Assembly (NCBI GenBank): GCA_026399515.1
Contig: JAPLQT010000117.1
Location: forward strand, 178,117-242,116
Reading direction: 5' to 3'
DNA from: Pseudomonadota bacterium
GTDB taxonomy: Bacteria > Pseudomonadota > Gammaproteobacteria > Burkholderiales > Rhodocyclaceae
DNA: 64,000 bases
The notes under the pieces are model-generated. The model made no database searches. It worked only from the letters and a program-made list of their open reading frames with translations, and had not been told where the DNA came from. The position numbers and the translations under genes are program-made. The first letter of the stretch is position 1; every line of letters starts with the position of its first letter. Positions 1 to 10,494 of this stretch are shown in pieces.

Positions 1-734
1 CCGCGTCCACGGCGGCAGCCGTCGAGGAGATGACGGTGAGTATCCAGCACTTGTCTTCGAGCTCCGACGATGCGCATAAGACTGCAACCGAAGCAGGCAC
101 GCTCTCGATAGAAGGTGAAGGCGTTGTGAAAAACGCCATTGCCGAGATCAACAAGATAGCCGAGTCGTTCAATCGTTCCAGCCAGTTGATTTCAAATCTC
201 AGCCAGCAGTCGGATCAGATCTCCGCCATCGTCAATGTCATCAAGGAAATCGCCGACCAGACCAATCTGCTGGCGCTGAATGCCGCCATCGAGGCGGCAC
301 GGGCCGGTGAGCAAGGCCGGGGCTTCGCCGTGGTCGCCGACGAGGTGCGCAAGCTGGCGGAGCGGACCTCATCCTCTACGCAGCAAATCGCCACAACCAT
401 AGGCGATATACAGAATGGAACCCAAAACGCAATGCAAGGCATGACCGAAGGCAGCAGCCTGGTTGTGGAGGGGGTAGGCATGGCGGCCAAGGCCGGCGAT
501 TCCATGTCGCTGATTCAAGCCGGCAGCCGCAAAGTGCTGGACGCCGTGGCGGAAATCTCTTCAGCCCTGCACGAACAAAGCGCCGCCAGCAATCTGATCG
601 CCCAGAACGTCGAGAAAATCGCCCAGATGACCGAGGAGAATAGCGCGTCGATAAAGGAAGTGAATCAAGCAGCGAATCACCTGGAGGAATTGTCGCGCAA
701 GCTGAACTCGCTGGTCGGGCAGTTCAAGGTCTAG
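1..734 (+). CDS. Methyl-accepting chemotaxis protein, C-terminal part (5' end outside window)
   Basis: This is the cytoplasmic signalling half of a chemoreceptor. The frame is already open at base 3, so the gene starts upstream and the sensor and membrane parts are not visible. The hairpin tip that contacts CheA and CheW is unmistakable: [20 protein letters not shown] followed by [20 protein letters not shown]. Flanking heptad-rich coiled coil carries A/S/E-Q-rich methylation-type segments. The protein ends in GQFKV with no CheR-tethering pentapeptide. Its last 11 bases overlap the end of the convergent GH30 gene. Family assignment is certain; the ligand cannot be told from this part. Confidence 0.95.
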   Translation, partial: ASTAAAVEEMTVSIQHLSSSSDDAHKTATEAGTLSIEGEGVVKNAIAEINKIAESFNRSSQLISNLSQQSDQISAIVNVIKEIADQTNLLALNAAIEAARAGEQGRGFAVVADEVRKLAERTSSSTQQIATTIGDIQNGTQNAMQGMTEGSSLVVEGVGMAAKAGDSMSLIQAGSRKVLDAVAEISSALHEQSAASNLIAQNVEKIAQMTEENSASIKEVNQAANHLEELSRKLNSLVGQFKV

Positions 735-2193
735 CATCCCTTGTAGCGATCGACCGGGTCGCCGCTGTCCACACGAAGGTGACGACGCTGCCGCCTGGCA
801 ACGTGTATTCGAACGTGGCGCCTTCATGACGCACGGAAAATGTTTGCGCATCCGTCGCCGGATTCAAGACGATCAGGGCAATCGACCCGTCGTCGGCGTT
901 ACGAAACGCGACATGCTCCAGGGCGCCGGCCGAACCGCTCGATGCTATGCGCCGCGCCCCCTGGCGTACGAAGCGGCTGGCGTGGGCGAGTACATAGTAT
1001 TCGACATTGCGCGTAACCGCCCCGGTGGCGGAATCGATGGTCACGACGCCCCGGCAATTCCTACAGCCGCCGGTATATGGCCCGTGATGCTCGTCGAGGG
1101 CCAGATTCCAGAACAGCACGCCTTTCGCCCATCCCCGCGTGGAACCGATGATCAGGGTGTGTACGAACCACTTCAGTGATTTATCCCATTCCGGCGCCCA
1201 CTCGCCGCCCGAGCATTCGGTGAAGTAGGTGTCTTTCCCAGGGTGGGCGTCATGCACCACGGACTGGGCTGTTACGTCCCCGGCATAGCAGTGCCAGGCC
1301 ACTCCGGCAACATAGGGCGCGGCGACCGGGTCCGCGAGCACTTGCAAGGGCGACTGCACCTCGTCCCAGTTGTGATCCCAGTCGAGGATGCGCGTGGCGA
1401 TCCGGCTTCGCTCGAACAGCGGCCCGAGGTATTCGCCGATGAAACGCGCACGGGCCGGCGGGTCGAGTCGCATGCCGGGATAGTCCTTGGGTTCGAAATG
1501 CGGTTCGTTCTGGATGGTGATGGCGAATATCGGCACGCCTTCGGCCGCATAGGCCGAGATGTAGCGTCGCAGATACTCGGCGAAAGCGCCATAGGCTTCC
1601 GGACGCAGGGTCCCTTGCACCAGGCTGTCGGTGCTTTTCATCCATCCCGGCGCGCTCCAGGGCGAGGCCATGATCCGGAGCCGCGGATTGATCGCCAGCG
1701 CACTCTTGACCACCGGCAAAAGCTCAGTCCGGGTGGCGGCGATGCTGAAGTGCGCCAGCGCCGGGTCGGTTGCGCCGGGCGGGCGATCGTCCAGGCTGTA
1801 GTGCCTGGGCGAGAAATCCGATGCGCCGATGGATATCCGGGTGAAACTGAGTCCGATGCCCGGCGACGGTCCGAACAGATCCTGGAGCAAGGCACGGCGT
1901 TGCTGGGGGTTCATCCGATGCTGGATCAGCCACGCGGAGGAATCGGTAATGGCCGCACCGAACCCCACCATCTCCTGATAGCGCGTATCGCTATCGACGT
2001 CGATGACATTGGATCCGCTTGCCTGGCTGGCGAAGGCAAGATCGGTAACCCGCGCCAGCAGCCTGGAACGGTCGCCCGTGGTGACCCAGGCCCCGACGGC
2101 AATTTGGGCGGGTCGGAGATTCTGTGCCATTGCGCCGTAGGGGCTGGCGGTCAGGAAACCCGCCGACAGCAGTATCAGGAATGTTCGAAGCAT
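724..2193 (-). CDS. GH30-family glycoside hydrolase (glucosylceramidase / beta-1,6-glucanase type), secreted
   Basis: A 489-residue exported beta-glycosidase. I chose the ATG at 2193 because it begins a clean signal peptide ([16 protein letters not shown], ending near AMAQ); the frame also extends to a TTG at 2235 without adding recognisable sequence. The GH30 clan-A barrel is shown by the early [11 protein letters not shown] motif, the acid/base Glu in TIQNEPHF (about residue 230) and the nucleophile Glu in [10 protein letters not shown] (about residue 326), followed by the C-terminal beta domain. GH30 enzymes cleave beta-1,6-glucan, glucosylceramide or related beta-glucosides; which one is not decidable here. 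It is the last gene of the sugar-uptake operon, 46 bp after the SGNH esterase. Released sugars would feed the operon's transporters. Confidence 0.92.
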   Translation of the reverse strand: MLRTFLILLSAGFLTASPYGAMAQNLRPAQIAVGAWVTTGDRSRLLARVTDLAFASQASGSNVIDVDSDTRYQEMVGFGAAITDSSAWLIQHRMNPQQRRALLQDLFGPSPGIGLSFTRISIGASDFSPRHYSLDDRPPGATDPALAHFSIAATRTELLPVVKSALAINPRLRIMASPWSAPGWMKSTDSLVQGTLRPEAYGAFAEYLRRYISAYAAEGVPIFAITIQNEPHFEPKDYPGMRLDPPARARFIGEYLGPLFERSRIATRILDWDHNWDEVQSPLQVLADPVAAPYVAGVAWHCYAGDVTAQSVVHDAHPGKDTYFTECSGGEWAPEWDKSLKWFVHTLIIGSTRGWAKGVLFWNLALDEHHGPYTGGCRNCRGVVTIDSATGAVTRNVEYYVLAHASRFVRQGARRIASSGSAGALEHVAFRNADDGSIALIVLNPATDAQTFSVRHEGATFEYTLPGGSVVTFVWTAATRSIATRDARP

Positions 2194-2239
2194 GAAATTA
2201 CCGGCGTATGGAAACGGCTTATCGGTGGGCGACAATCGC

Positions 2240-2944
2240 CTATTTTCGCGCCAGGGCGCTTGCGATTGCCTGTTCGGCGAGCGGCACCATCACTTTGTAG
2301 CCGGCTGCATTGGGATGCACTCCGTCCTGTGAATATTCCCGCTTCATGCCCATGCGCTCATCCACCATAGCCGAGTAATAATCGAGATAGGCGACGTCAT
2401 TGCTTACGGCATATTCCCTGATCCTTTTGTTGAGCGCGGCAATCTGCGCCGCCGGCTTGATCCCGGGGCGCCAATCATAGTGATCGGCGGGCAGCACCGA
2501 GGCCAGGATCACCTTGATGCCTTGAGCCTTCGCAAGTTCGGCCATGGAGGCAATATTGCCGGCTATCGTCTCGACGGTCATCGGCCCGGTATTGCCGGCG
2601 ATATCATTGGTGCCCGCCAGGATGACCACCACCTTCGGCTTCAGGTCGATCACGTCCGGCCTGAAACGGATCAACATCTGGGGCGTGGTCTGCCCGCTGA
2701 TCCCCCGATTGACGTAGGACTTGTTGGAGAACAATTCCGGCGCGACCCGGCTCCAGCCCTCGGTGATCGAATCGCCCATGAACACGACACGACGATTGTC
2801 GATTGCAGCCAGCGCTGCATTTTCGCTGCGGTAACGCGCCAGATTCGGCCAGTCGCTGGCGGGGCCGTGGTCGTCTACGGCCGAAGCCAGCCCGATGCAC
2901 CAGCTCGCTAGGATCAGGGGCCAATAGAATTTCCGCAGTTTCAT
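2240..2944 (-). CDS. SGNH/GDSL-family esterase, exported
   Basis: A 234-residue SGNH hydrolase, probably a carbohydrate or acyl esterase acting in the periplasm or outside. The four blocks are visible in order: FMGDSITEGW (nucleophile Ser), NRGISGQTT (Gly), LAGTNDIAG (Asn) and DGVHPNAAGY (Asp and His). The N-terminus from ATG 2944 is a basic plus hydrophobic signal (MKLRKFYWPLILASW). This ATG overlaps the stop of the halogenase gene as ATGA, which decides the start and implies translational coupling; an upstream extension of the frame lies wholly inside the halogenase gene. Deacylation of a decorated glycan before GH30 attack is a reasonable inference. Confidence 0.9.
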   Translation of the reverse strand: MKLRKFYWPLILASWCIGLASAVDDHGPASDWPNLARYRSENAALAAIDNRRVVFMGDSITEGWSRVAPELFSNKSYVNRGISGQTTPQMLIRFRPDVIDLKPKVVVILAGTNDIAGNTGPMTVETIAGNIASMAELAKAQGIKVILASVLPADHYDWRPGIKPAAQIAALNKRIREYAVSNDVAYLDYYSAMVDERMGMKREYSQDGVHPNAAGYKVMVPLAEQAIASALARK

Positions 2945-4455
2945 GCCTGGCCTTTGGCCGCGCAATGGGCGGCGATGAACTCTGCGTGCGTCGGCATGAC
3001 ATCGACGCATTTGCCGATGACGTTCTTGACGTTTGCCAGGAGCTGGGCGATTTCCTCCTTGGAGTGCAGGTCGACCAGGGGGCTGTATCCCTGCGCCCGG
3101 ATGCCCTGGCCGTGCATCACCTGTATCCAGCTGACGTCGGCGAAGAGTTCGAGCCCGTCGCGAAAAATCCTGCCGTTGCTGCGGTACAGGTCGATCTTGT
3201 TCTTCAGGGTATCCGGAATGCTCATGTTGCGGCAGTAGTTCCAGAACGGCGAGTCGTCGCGCTCGGTGGCCTTGTAGTGCAGGATGATGAAGTCGCGTAT
3301 GCGCTCATACTCGAACGCCACCTGGCGGTTGAATTCGTCGATATCGGCGGCATCGAAGCTGGCTCGCGGGAAGAAGGTAAACAGACGCGAAATCGCCGTC
3401 TGGATCAGGTGGATATTGGTCGATTCGATCGGCTCGAAAAACCCCGCCGACAGCCCGATGGCGACGCAGTTGCGGTTCCAGGTCTTCTTGCGCCGGCCCG
3501 GCACGTAAGGGATGTAGCGGGGTTCCGTGAGCGGCCGGCCTTCCAGGTTGTTCATCAGTCTGCTGGTCGCCTCGTCCCGCTCCATGAACTTGCTGGAATA
3601 GACGATCCCGTTGCCGAGGCGGTGCTGCAACGGGATGCGCCATTGCCAGCCGGCGCTGTGCGCGGTCGAGCGCGTCAGCGGCAATAGCGGACCGGCGGAC
3701 TCGCATTGCGCCGCGATGGCGCGGTCGCACGGCAGCCAGTGCGTCCAGTCATCGTAGCCGGTCTTGAGCGTTTGTTCGATCAGCAGTCCGCGGGTGCCGG
3801 TGCAGTCGATGAATAGATCGCCGGCGATCTTCTCGCCGCTTTCCAGCACCACCGCATCGATGTAGCCGTCGGGCTCGCGTTGCAGCACCTGCACGATCTT
3901 GCCTTCGTTGCGCACCACGCCGCGCTTCTCCGCAAACTCGCGCAGGAAGCGGGCGTACAGGCCGGCATCGAAATGGAAGGCATTGGTGATTTGGCCTAGC
4001 GGCGAACCGGGCATGTCCGGGTTGGCGCGGATGAATTTGGCATGCCGCGGCGCCAGGGTATTTATCGAATATTCGCCGAGATCGGCAGCTTCGCCCGCCT
4101 GCTGCATCTTCAGCCAATATTGATAGAAAGGGATTTCGGCCAGGTCCTGGCCGATCATTCCGAAGCCGTGGATATACGAGTCCCCGATTTTTCCCCAATT
4201 GACGAACTCAATGCCGAGCTTGAAGCTTCCCTGGGTCTTGCTCAGGAATTCATCCTCGTCTATCCCCAGGTTGGCGTTGAAGCTCTTGATGTGGGGGATC
4301 GTGGCCTCGCCCACGCCTATGGTCGGAATTTCGTCGGACTCGATCAACTTCACGTTATAGCCGGGGATGAGGACCTTGGACATGGCCGCCGCGGTCATCC
4401 AGCCTGCCGTGCCGCCGCCGACAATAACGATGTTCTTGATGAGATCAGCAGCCAT
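2941..4455 (-). CDS. Flavin-dependent tryptophan halogenase family protein
   Basis: A 504-residue FADH2-dependent halogenase-family monooxygenase. Visible hallmarks are the FAD-binding GGGTAGW near the N-terminus, the lysine aligned with the catalytic Lys79 of PrnA/RebH (GSFKLGIEFVNW, Lys79 here), the WxWxIP signature in GWQWRIPLQ, and the FFEPIEST segment with the family's active-site Glu. So the catalytic set looks complete. The ATG at 4455 is preceded by GAAAGGAG at 6 nt spacing; a TTG one codon earlier is too close. No flavin reductase is adjacent, so reduced FAD would have to come from elsewhere. Members of this family occur in sugar-uptake loci of some proteobacteria with unknown substrates. 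It sits between the ABC transporter and the esterase and is coupled to the latter by a 4-bp overlap. Confidence 0.9.
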   Translation of the reverse strand: MAADLIKNIVIVGGGTAGWMTAAAMSKVLIPGYNVKLIESDEIPTIGVGEATIPHIKSFNANLGIDEDEFLSKTQGSFKLGIEFVNWGKIGDSYIHGFGMIGQDLAEIPFYQYWLKMQQAGEAADLGEYSINTLAPRHAKFIRANPDMPGSPLGQITNAFHFDAGLYARFLREFAEKRGVVRNEGKIVQVLQREPDGYIDAVVLESGEKIAGDLFIDCTGTRGLLIEQTLKTGYDDWTHWLPCDRAIAAQCESAGPLLPLTRSTAHSAGWQWRIPLQHRLGNGIVYSSKFMERDEATSRLMNNLEGRPLTEPRYIPYVPGRRKKTWNRNCVAIGLSAGFFEPIESTNIHLIQTAISRLFTFFPRASFDAADIDEFNRQVAFEYERIRDFIILHYKATERDDSPFWNYCRNMSIPDTLKNKIDLYRSNGRIFRDGLELFADVSWIQVMHGQGIRAQGYSPLVDLHSKEEIAQLLANVKNVIGKCVDVMPTHAEFIAAHCAAKGQA

Positions 4456-4533
4456 CAATGGCTCCTTTCAGTTGGTTGGTTTCTTTCACATCCATCGATC
4501 TGTGAAAATCGTCGAGGTTCCTGGTTAATCGCT

Positions 4534-5607
<1,074 letters not shown>

Positions 5608-5617
5608 TGGCGACCCC

Positions 5618-6502
5618 TTATCCTTTGACCGCGCCGGCGGCGATGCCGCGCACGAACCAGCGCCCGGAAACCAGGTAAATGGAAAGCGGCACCAGCGACG
5701 TCAGGATGGTCGCCGCCATGTTCACGTTGTAGAGCCGCACTCCCGTCGTGGTGTTGATCACGTTGTTGAGCTGGACGGTCATCGGCAGGTTTTCGCGGCC
5801 GGCGAAGACCAGGCCGAGGATGTAGTCGTTCCAGATGCCGGTGACCTGCATGATCGCCGCAACGATGATGATGGGCGTCGACATCGGCAGCATCAGTTGC
5901 AGGAAGATGCGAAAGAATCCGCCGCCGTCGATGCGCGCCGCCTTGAACAATTCCTCGGGTATCGAAGCGTAATAATTGCGGAACAGCAGGGTCATCACCG
6001 GCATGCCGAAGATGACGTGGATCAGGATGATGCCCGGCAGCGAGCTGAACAGGTGCAGCGCCGCTAGGATCTGCACCAGCGGATAAATCATCACCTGCAC
6101 CGGAATGAAGGCGCCCATCATCAGGATGCCGAACAGCAGGCCGGCGCCGCGCGCGCGCCAGAACGACAGGGCGTAGCCGTTCAACGCGCCGATCAGGATC
6201 GACAGGACAGTGCTGGGCGCCACGATCGCCAGGGAATTCCAGAAGCCACCGCGTATGCCCTCGCAGTCCACCCCCGTACAGGCGGAGCTCCAGGCCGTCT
6301 GCCAGGGCTCCATGGTGAAACTCAGCGGTAGCGCGAAGATGTTGCCCAGGCGGATCTCGTCCATCGGCTTCACCGAGGTCACCAGCATGATGTACAAGGG
6401 CAGCAGGAAGAAGGCGGCGGCGCTGACGAGGAAGGCATAGATGCCGATCCGGGCCGGATCCAGTCGCGTATTCCGCCTGGCGCGTGTGACTGTCGCGTTC
6501 AT
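5618..6502 (-). CDS. Sugar ABC transporter permease (MalG/UgpE type)
   Basis: A 294-residue inner-membrane permease with six predicted hydrophobic segments. The EAA loop that docks the ATPase reads EELFKAARIDGGGFFRIFLQ. A periplasmic insertion with two cysteines (SSACTGVDCEGI) follows the first helix. The start ATG at 6502 overlaps the stop of the first permease as ATGA. The frame stays open much further upstream, to 7018, but that part is antisense-phase sequence inside the first permease and is not coding. Confidence 0.94.
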   Translation of the reverse strand: MNATVTRARRNTRLDPARIGIYAFLVSAAAFFLLPLYIMLVTSVKPMDEIRLGNIFALPLSFTMEPWQTAWSSACTGVDCEGIRGGFWNSLAIVAPSTVLSILIGALNGYALSFWRARGAGLLFGILMMGAFIPVQVMIYPLVQILAALHLFSSLPGIILIHVIFGMPVMTLLFRNYYASIPEELFKAARIDGGGFFRIFLQLMLPMSTPIIIVAAIMQVTGIWNDYILGLVFAGRENLPMTVQLNNVINTTTGVRLYNVNMAATILTSLVPLSIYLVSGRWFVRGIAAGAVKG

Positions 6503-7431
6503 TGAGACGCCTTCCTGTGGGCGGCCCGGCTTCTTGCATACATGAACGGCGCCACCAGGATAGTGACCGTCAGCAACAGCATGATGGAACCGGCCGAAGC
6601 CAGCGCGATATTGGCCCGCCCGAACAAGTGGTCCATGATGAACTTGGCCGGCACCTCGCTGGCGATGCCCGGTCCGCCCTGGGTCATGGCGACCACCGAG
6701 TCGAACAGCTTGACCACCGCGGTGAACAGCAGCACGAAGGCGGTGCCGACCGACGGACCCAGCATCGGCAGGACGATGGACAGATAGACGCGCCAGGTCG
6801 GAATGCCGTCGATACGCGCAGCTTTCCAGATTTCCTCGTCGATGCCGCGCAGGCCCGCCAGCAATATCGCCATCACCAGCCCCGAAGCTTGCCACACCGT
6901 GGCGATGACGATGGTATACATCACCTTGTCCTGGTCGACGATCCAGTCGAACTCGAAATCGGCATAGCCCCACAAACGGACCGCCTGCTGGATGCCGTTG
7001 CCCGGATTGAGCAGCCACTGCCAGACGAGGCCGGTGGCGACAAACGACATCGCATACGGATACAGGAATACCGTGCGCAGGACGCCTTCCCCGGCCACTT
7101 TCTGGTCGATGAAGACGGCCAAGAGGAACCCGATCACCAGGCAGGCGACGATGAAGAGGACGCCATACAGCGCCAGGTTCTCCAGGGACTGGAGCCAGCG
7201 CTCGTTGCCGAACAGCCGGGCATACTGCGTCAGTCCGACGAAGTCATGGGCTGGAAAGGTGCGCGAACTGCTCATCGACACCTTCAGCGACCACAGCACC
7301 GTGCCCAGGTAGCCGACCAGGACGATCAGCGCCATGGGCAGCAGCGCCGCGTAAGGCATGGACTTGCGGCGCAGCAGGCGCAGCAGGCGCAGCAGGCGCA
7401 GCAGGCGCAGCAGGCGCAGCTTGGCTCTCAT
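6499..7431 (-). CDS. Sugar ABC transporter permease (MalF/UgpA type) with LLR-repeat N-terminus
   Basis: A 310-residue CUT1 permease partner. The EAA motif is EEIWKAARIDGIPTWRVYLS and about six transmembrane segments are evident. The N-terminus before SMPYAALLPM is odd: it is made of a repeated Leu-Leu-Arg unit, encoded by a 9-bp tandem DNA repeat at 7369-7422. The ATG at 7431 lies before the repeat; an alternative ATG at 7359 just after it would give a conventional short N-terminus, and neither has a convincing Shine-Dalgarno. Homologues usually begin close to the first membrane helix, so the true start is uncertain. It follows the binding-protein gene by 37 bp. Confidence 0.93.
   Translation of the reverse strand: MRAKLRLLRLLRLLRLLRLLRRKSMPYAALLPMALIVLVGYLGTVLWSLKVSMSSSRTFPAHDFVGLTQYARLFGNERWLQSLENLALYGVLFIVACLVIGFLLAVFIDQKVAGEGVLRTVFLYPYAMSFVATGLVWQWLLNPGNGIQQAVRLWGYADFEFDWIVDQDKVMYTIVIATVWQASGLVMAILLAGLRGIDEEIWKAARIDGIPTWRVYLSIVLPMLGPSVGTAFVLLFTAVVKLFDSVVAMTQGGPGIASEVPAKFIMDHLFGRANIALASAGSIMLLLTVTILVAPFMYARSRAAHRKASQ
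7369..7422 (-). repeat. 9-bp tandem repeat (GCGCAGCAG), five full units plus a partial one
   Basis: Five perfect copies of gcgcagcag run from 7369 to 7413 and a sixth, partial copy reaches 7422. The period is a multiple of three, so copy-number change would lengthen or shorten the Leu-Leu-Arg stretch of the permease without shifting its frame. If translation starts at the internal ATG (7359), the repeat would instead lie in the leader. Confidence 0.9.
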
Positions 7432-7468
7432 CGATGTCCCGGGAATCCGAAAAGCGCGTAGCTTACCT

Positions 7469-8701
7469 TCAATTGCGCAACGCGGCGGCGATATCCTTCT
7501 GCACCTTTTCCACCGGAATATTGCGGTTCCAGTAGGCGGTCAGGATGTCGGCCAAGGAACCGTTCTGGTCCGGGTTCAGGAAGGTCTCGCCATTGCCGAT
7601 CTGGCGCGATTTGTCTTTCATGATCCTCAGTCCTTCTTGCGCGCATAAGTCCATCTTGCTGGAATCGACGTCGGTGCGGATCGGGATCGAACCTTTCTTG
7701 TTGCTGAACTCGACCTGTATGGCCGGCTGGGTCACGACACTGGCCAGCAGGAGTTGCGCTTTGATGGCTTCCGTGTTCGTCGTCTTCGGGAAGACGAAGG
7801 CGTCGCCCTGGATGATGTAGGGCGAGTTGGCGCCGAAGCCGGCGATGCAGCCGTAATCCTTGCCGGGCGCCTGGTTGGCCTGGGAAAACTCGCCCTTGGC
7901 CCAATCGCCCATGATTTGCACCCCCGCCTTGCCGGTGATCAGCAGGGCCGTCGCGTCATTCCAGTTGCGTCCCGGCGAGCCGGCATCCACATAGGATTGC
8001 AGGCGCTTGAAGCTCAGCAGCACTTTCTTGAATGCCTCCGAATTGATCGCGGCGGGGTCGCGATCACGCAGGATCTTCAGGTACAAATCCTTACCGCCCT
8101 GGTTCGCCAGGACCGCCGTGAACACGATGTTCTCCTGCCAGGACTGGCCGCCATGCGCCAGGGAAATCAGGCCGGCGGCCTTGAGCTTGTCGAGCGCGGC
8201 GAACAACTCGTCCATCGATTTCGGCTCGCCGGCGATGCCGGCTTTCTTGAAGGCGGCCTTGGAATACCAGATCCAGGTCGGCATGTGGATATTCACCGGC
8301 GCGGCGTAGTAATGGCCCTTGATCCTTATGACATTCAGGATCGTCTCGGGCAGGAATTTGTCCCAGCCTTCCTTGAGCGCGACCGCATCAACATTGTTCA
8401 ACAGGCCTTGCTCGATGATGTCGAGGAACTGCTTGGTGGTATTGAACTGGGCGGCGGTCGGCGGATTGCCGCCGACGATGCGGTTGATCGCCACCGAGCG
8501 CGCCTGCTCGCTGCCAGCTATCGCCGTATCCACCCAGACACCACCGGCCGCCTTGTAGGCATCCGCGAATTTCTTCACCGCCGCCGATTCGCCGCCGGAA
8601 GTCCACCAGTGCATCACCTCGGCCCGCGGGCCGGCGGCGTAGGCGGCAAGGCCATGGCATGAAACCAGAGCCGCCAGAATGATGCGTCTCGCCTTAAACA
8701 T
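7469..8701 (-). CDS. Sugar ABC transporter substrate-binding protein (glucose/mannose CUT1 type)
   Basis: A 410-residue periplasmic solute-binding protein. A signal peptide ends near AAYAAGP, and the mature start EVMHWWTSGGESAAV is typical of glucose/mannose-binding proteins of the CUT1 group, as is the FNTTKQ...NIHMPTWIWYSKAAF region. ATG 8701 has GGAG at 6 nt. It is the first gene of the importer, directly after the PTS EIIBC gene. A monosaccharide ligand such as glucose is inferred from the family resemblance and from the glucosidases nearby. Confidence 0.93.
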   Translation of the reverse strand: MFKARRIILAALVSCHGLAAYAAGPRAEVMHWWTSGGESAAVKKFADAYKAAGGVWVDTAIAGSEQARSVAINRIVGGNPPTAAQFNTTKQFLDIIEQGLLNNVDAVALKEGWDKFLPETILNVIRIKGHYYAAPVNIHMPTWIWYSKAAFKKAGIAGEPKSMDELFAALDKLKAAGLISLAHGGQSWQENIVFTAVLANQGGKDLYLKILRDRDPAAINSEAFKKVLLSFKRLQSYVDAGSPGRNWNDATALLITGKAGVQIMGDWAKGEFSQANQAPGKDYGCIAGFGANSPYIIQGDAFVFPKTTNTEAIKAQLLLASVVTQPAIQVEFSNKKGSIPIRTDVDSSKMDLCAQEGLRIMKDKSRQIGNGETFLNPDQNGSLADILTAYWNRNIPVEKVQKDIAAALRN

Positions 8702-8744
8702 TCACATCTCCAGGTTGGCCCAAGCTGCGCTCTTCCTTACCAGT

Positions 8745-10483
8745 TTAGGCCATGGCCAAGGCAAACTGTTCGGCCTTGTCGCCGACGATCAGGTGCAACA
8801 CATCGGGCGCGACGCGCATCACCGCCACCACGCCGGCAAGCTTGGCGGCGGCCTCGTCGAAGCGGCCACCGTTGGCGAGTTCCACGCGCAGGCGGGTGAG
8901 CGGCCGCCCAGCGCCGCCAGCATCGGCCCTGCGGCTTCGCGCACCCAGGGCTCGATCGCCGCTGTAGGCGCAGCCGCGCTACTTGCCGCAGCGGCGGACT
9001 GGAGGCCCACAACCGACGAGCCGCCGTCGGCCTCAGTGCCGGCCGTCTGAAGATATTCTTCCATGTCAGTCTTCATGTTTTCCGACAGAGTGCCGAAGAT
9101 CGCCTGCACGCCGTTGCCGACCATCATCACGCCGGCGGCGCCCATGGCCTTGAGCCTGGCCTGATCGACCCGGGCCGGATCCTTCACCGTCACGCGCAGG
9201 CGGGTGATGCAGGCGTCGAGGTGGGTGATGTTGCCGCGGCCGCCGAAGGCCAGCACCAGTTCCAGGGACCGACCTCCGCGGGTACTTGCCCCGGCGACCG
9301 TTTCGTCGGCCGCATCCTCGCGCCCCGGCGTCTTGAGGTCGAGCCACTGTATGGTGAGGCGGAACACGGCATAGTAGATGGCCGCATAGATCGGCCCGAT
9401 CACCAACACCAGCCACCACTTCTGGGAGAACTTGCCCAGCACGTTGAAGACGACGAAGTCGATGCCGCCCTGCGAAAAGGTGAATCCCATGTGCATGCCG
9501 AAGGTGTTGGCGACGAATTGGGTCGATGCCGCCAGTAGCGCGTGGATGACATAGAGCACCGGCGCGACGAACAGGAAGGCGAACTCGATGGGCTCGGTGA
9601 TGCCGGTGAGGAAGGACGTCAGGGCCGCCGATATCATCACGCCGCCGACCGCCACCTTGTTTCGCGGCTTGGCGCTCTGCCAGATGGCGATGGCCGCGGC
9701 CGGCAGACCGAACATCTTGAAGAAGAAGGCGCCAGCCAGCACGCCCGCCGTCGGGTCGCCGGCAAAGTAACGGTTGATGTCGCCATGCATGACCTTGCCG
9801 GCGGTGTCCGTATAGGTGCCCATTTCGAAGAAGAACGGCACATTCCAGATATGGTGCAGGCCAAAAGGAATCAGCAGACGCTCGACGAAGCCGTAGACCG
9901 TCGCCGCCGTGCGCGGGTCGCTGACCGCGGCCCAGTGTGAGAACGTTTGAATGACGTTCTGGATCGGCGGCCAGATCACCGACAGCACCACACCGAGAAC
10001 GATCGCGGCGAGCGCGGTGACGATGGGCACAAAACGCTTGCCGCCAAAGAAGGCGAGATAAGGCGGCAGGGCGATGCGGTAATAGCGGTTGAACATGGCC
10101 GCCGCCAGACCGCCGGCCAGGATGCCGCCGAAGACACCGGTCTGCATGGCCTTGATGCCCATGATGGTGGCGGGTTCGACGCCCCATACTCCGGCCATCA
10201 CCCCCATGGTGGCCAGCATCACCATGTAGCCAATGGTGGCGGCGATCGCCGAAACCCCGTCGTTCCCGGTAAACCCGACGGCTACGCCGATGGCGAAGAT
10301 CAGCGGCAGGTTGCCGAAGATCACGTCGCCGGAGTTTTTCATCAGCGCGGATATCAGCGGCGGAATCCATTCGAATTCGGCCGCGCCTATGCCCAGGAGC
10401 AGGCCCGCCACGGGCAGCACGGCGACCGGCAGCATCAGCGACTTGCCGATCTTCTGCAGGAATGCAAAACTATTCTTCAACAT
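8745..10483 (-). CDS. PTS glucose/N-acetylglucosamine-type EIIBC with frameshifted second IIB-like domain
   Basis: Inner-membrane sugar phosphotransferase. The EIIC domain fills residues 1-385 ([11 protein letters not shown] near 209-219 and the family motif GITEPIEF near 294-301). A full IIB domain follows with the phospho-cysteine in [11 protein letters not shown] (Cys425). After an Ala-rich linker a second IIB-like domain begins ([16 protein letters not shown]), but the frame then breaks near 8900-8906. The annotated frame stops at 8819 (554 residues), whereas the sequence resembling the rest of the domain ([12 protein letters not shown] onward) continues in another frame to a TAA at 8745. 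About ten residues and the frame were lost there. The first IIB is intact, so transport may survive. ATG 10483 has AAGGGGGA at 6 nt, overlapping the end of the EI gene. Confidence 0.9.
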
Positions 10484-10494
10484 CACGTTCCCCC

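Noticed and set aside
826-2370. Long open frames on the plus strand opposite GH30 and SGNH genes
   Set aside because: They are antisense shadows of GC-rich codons; the minus-strand frames carry signal peptides and catalytic motifs, the plus-strand ones carry none.
6503-7018. Upstream extension of the second sugar permease frame to 466 codons
   Set aside because: The extra part lies within the first permease in another frame and has no family features; the ATGA overlap and family start at 6502 are convincing.
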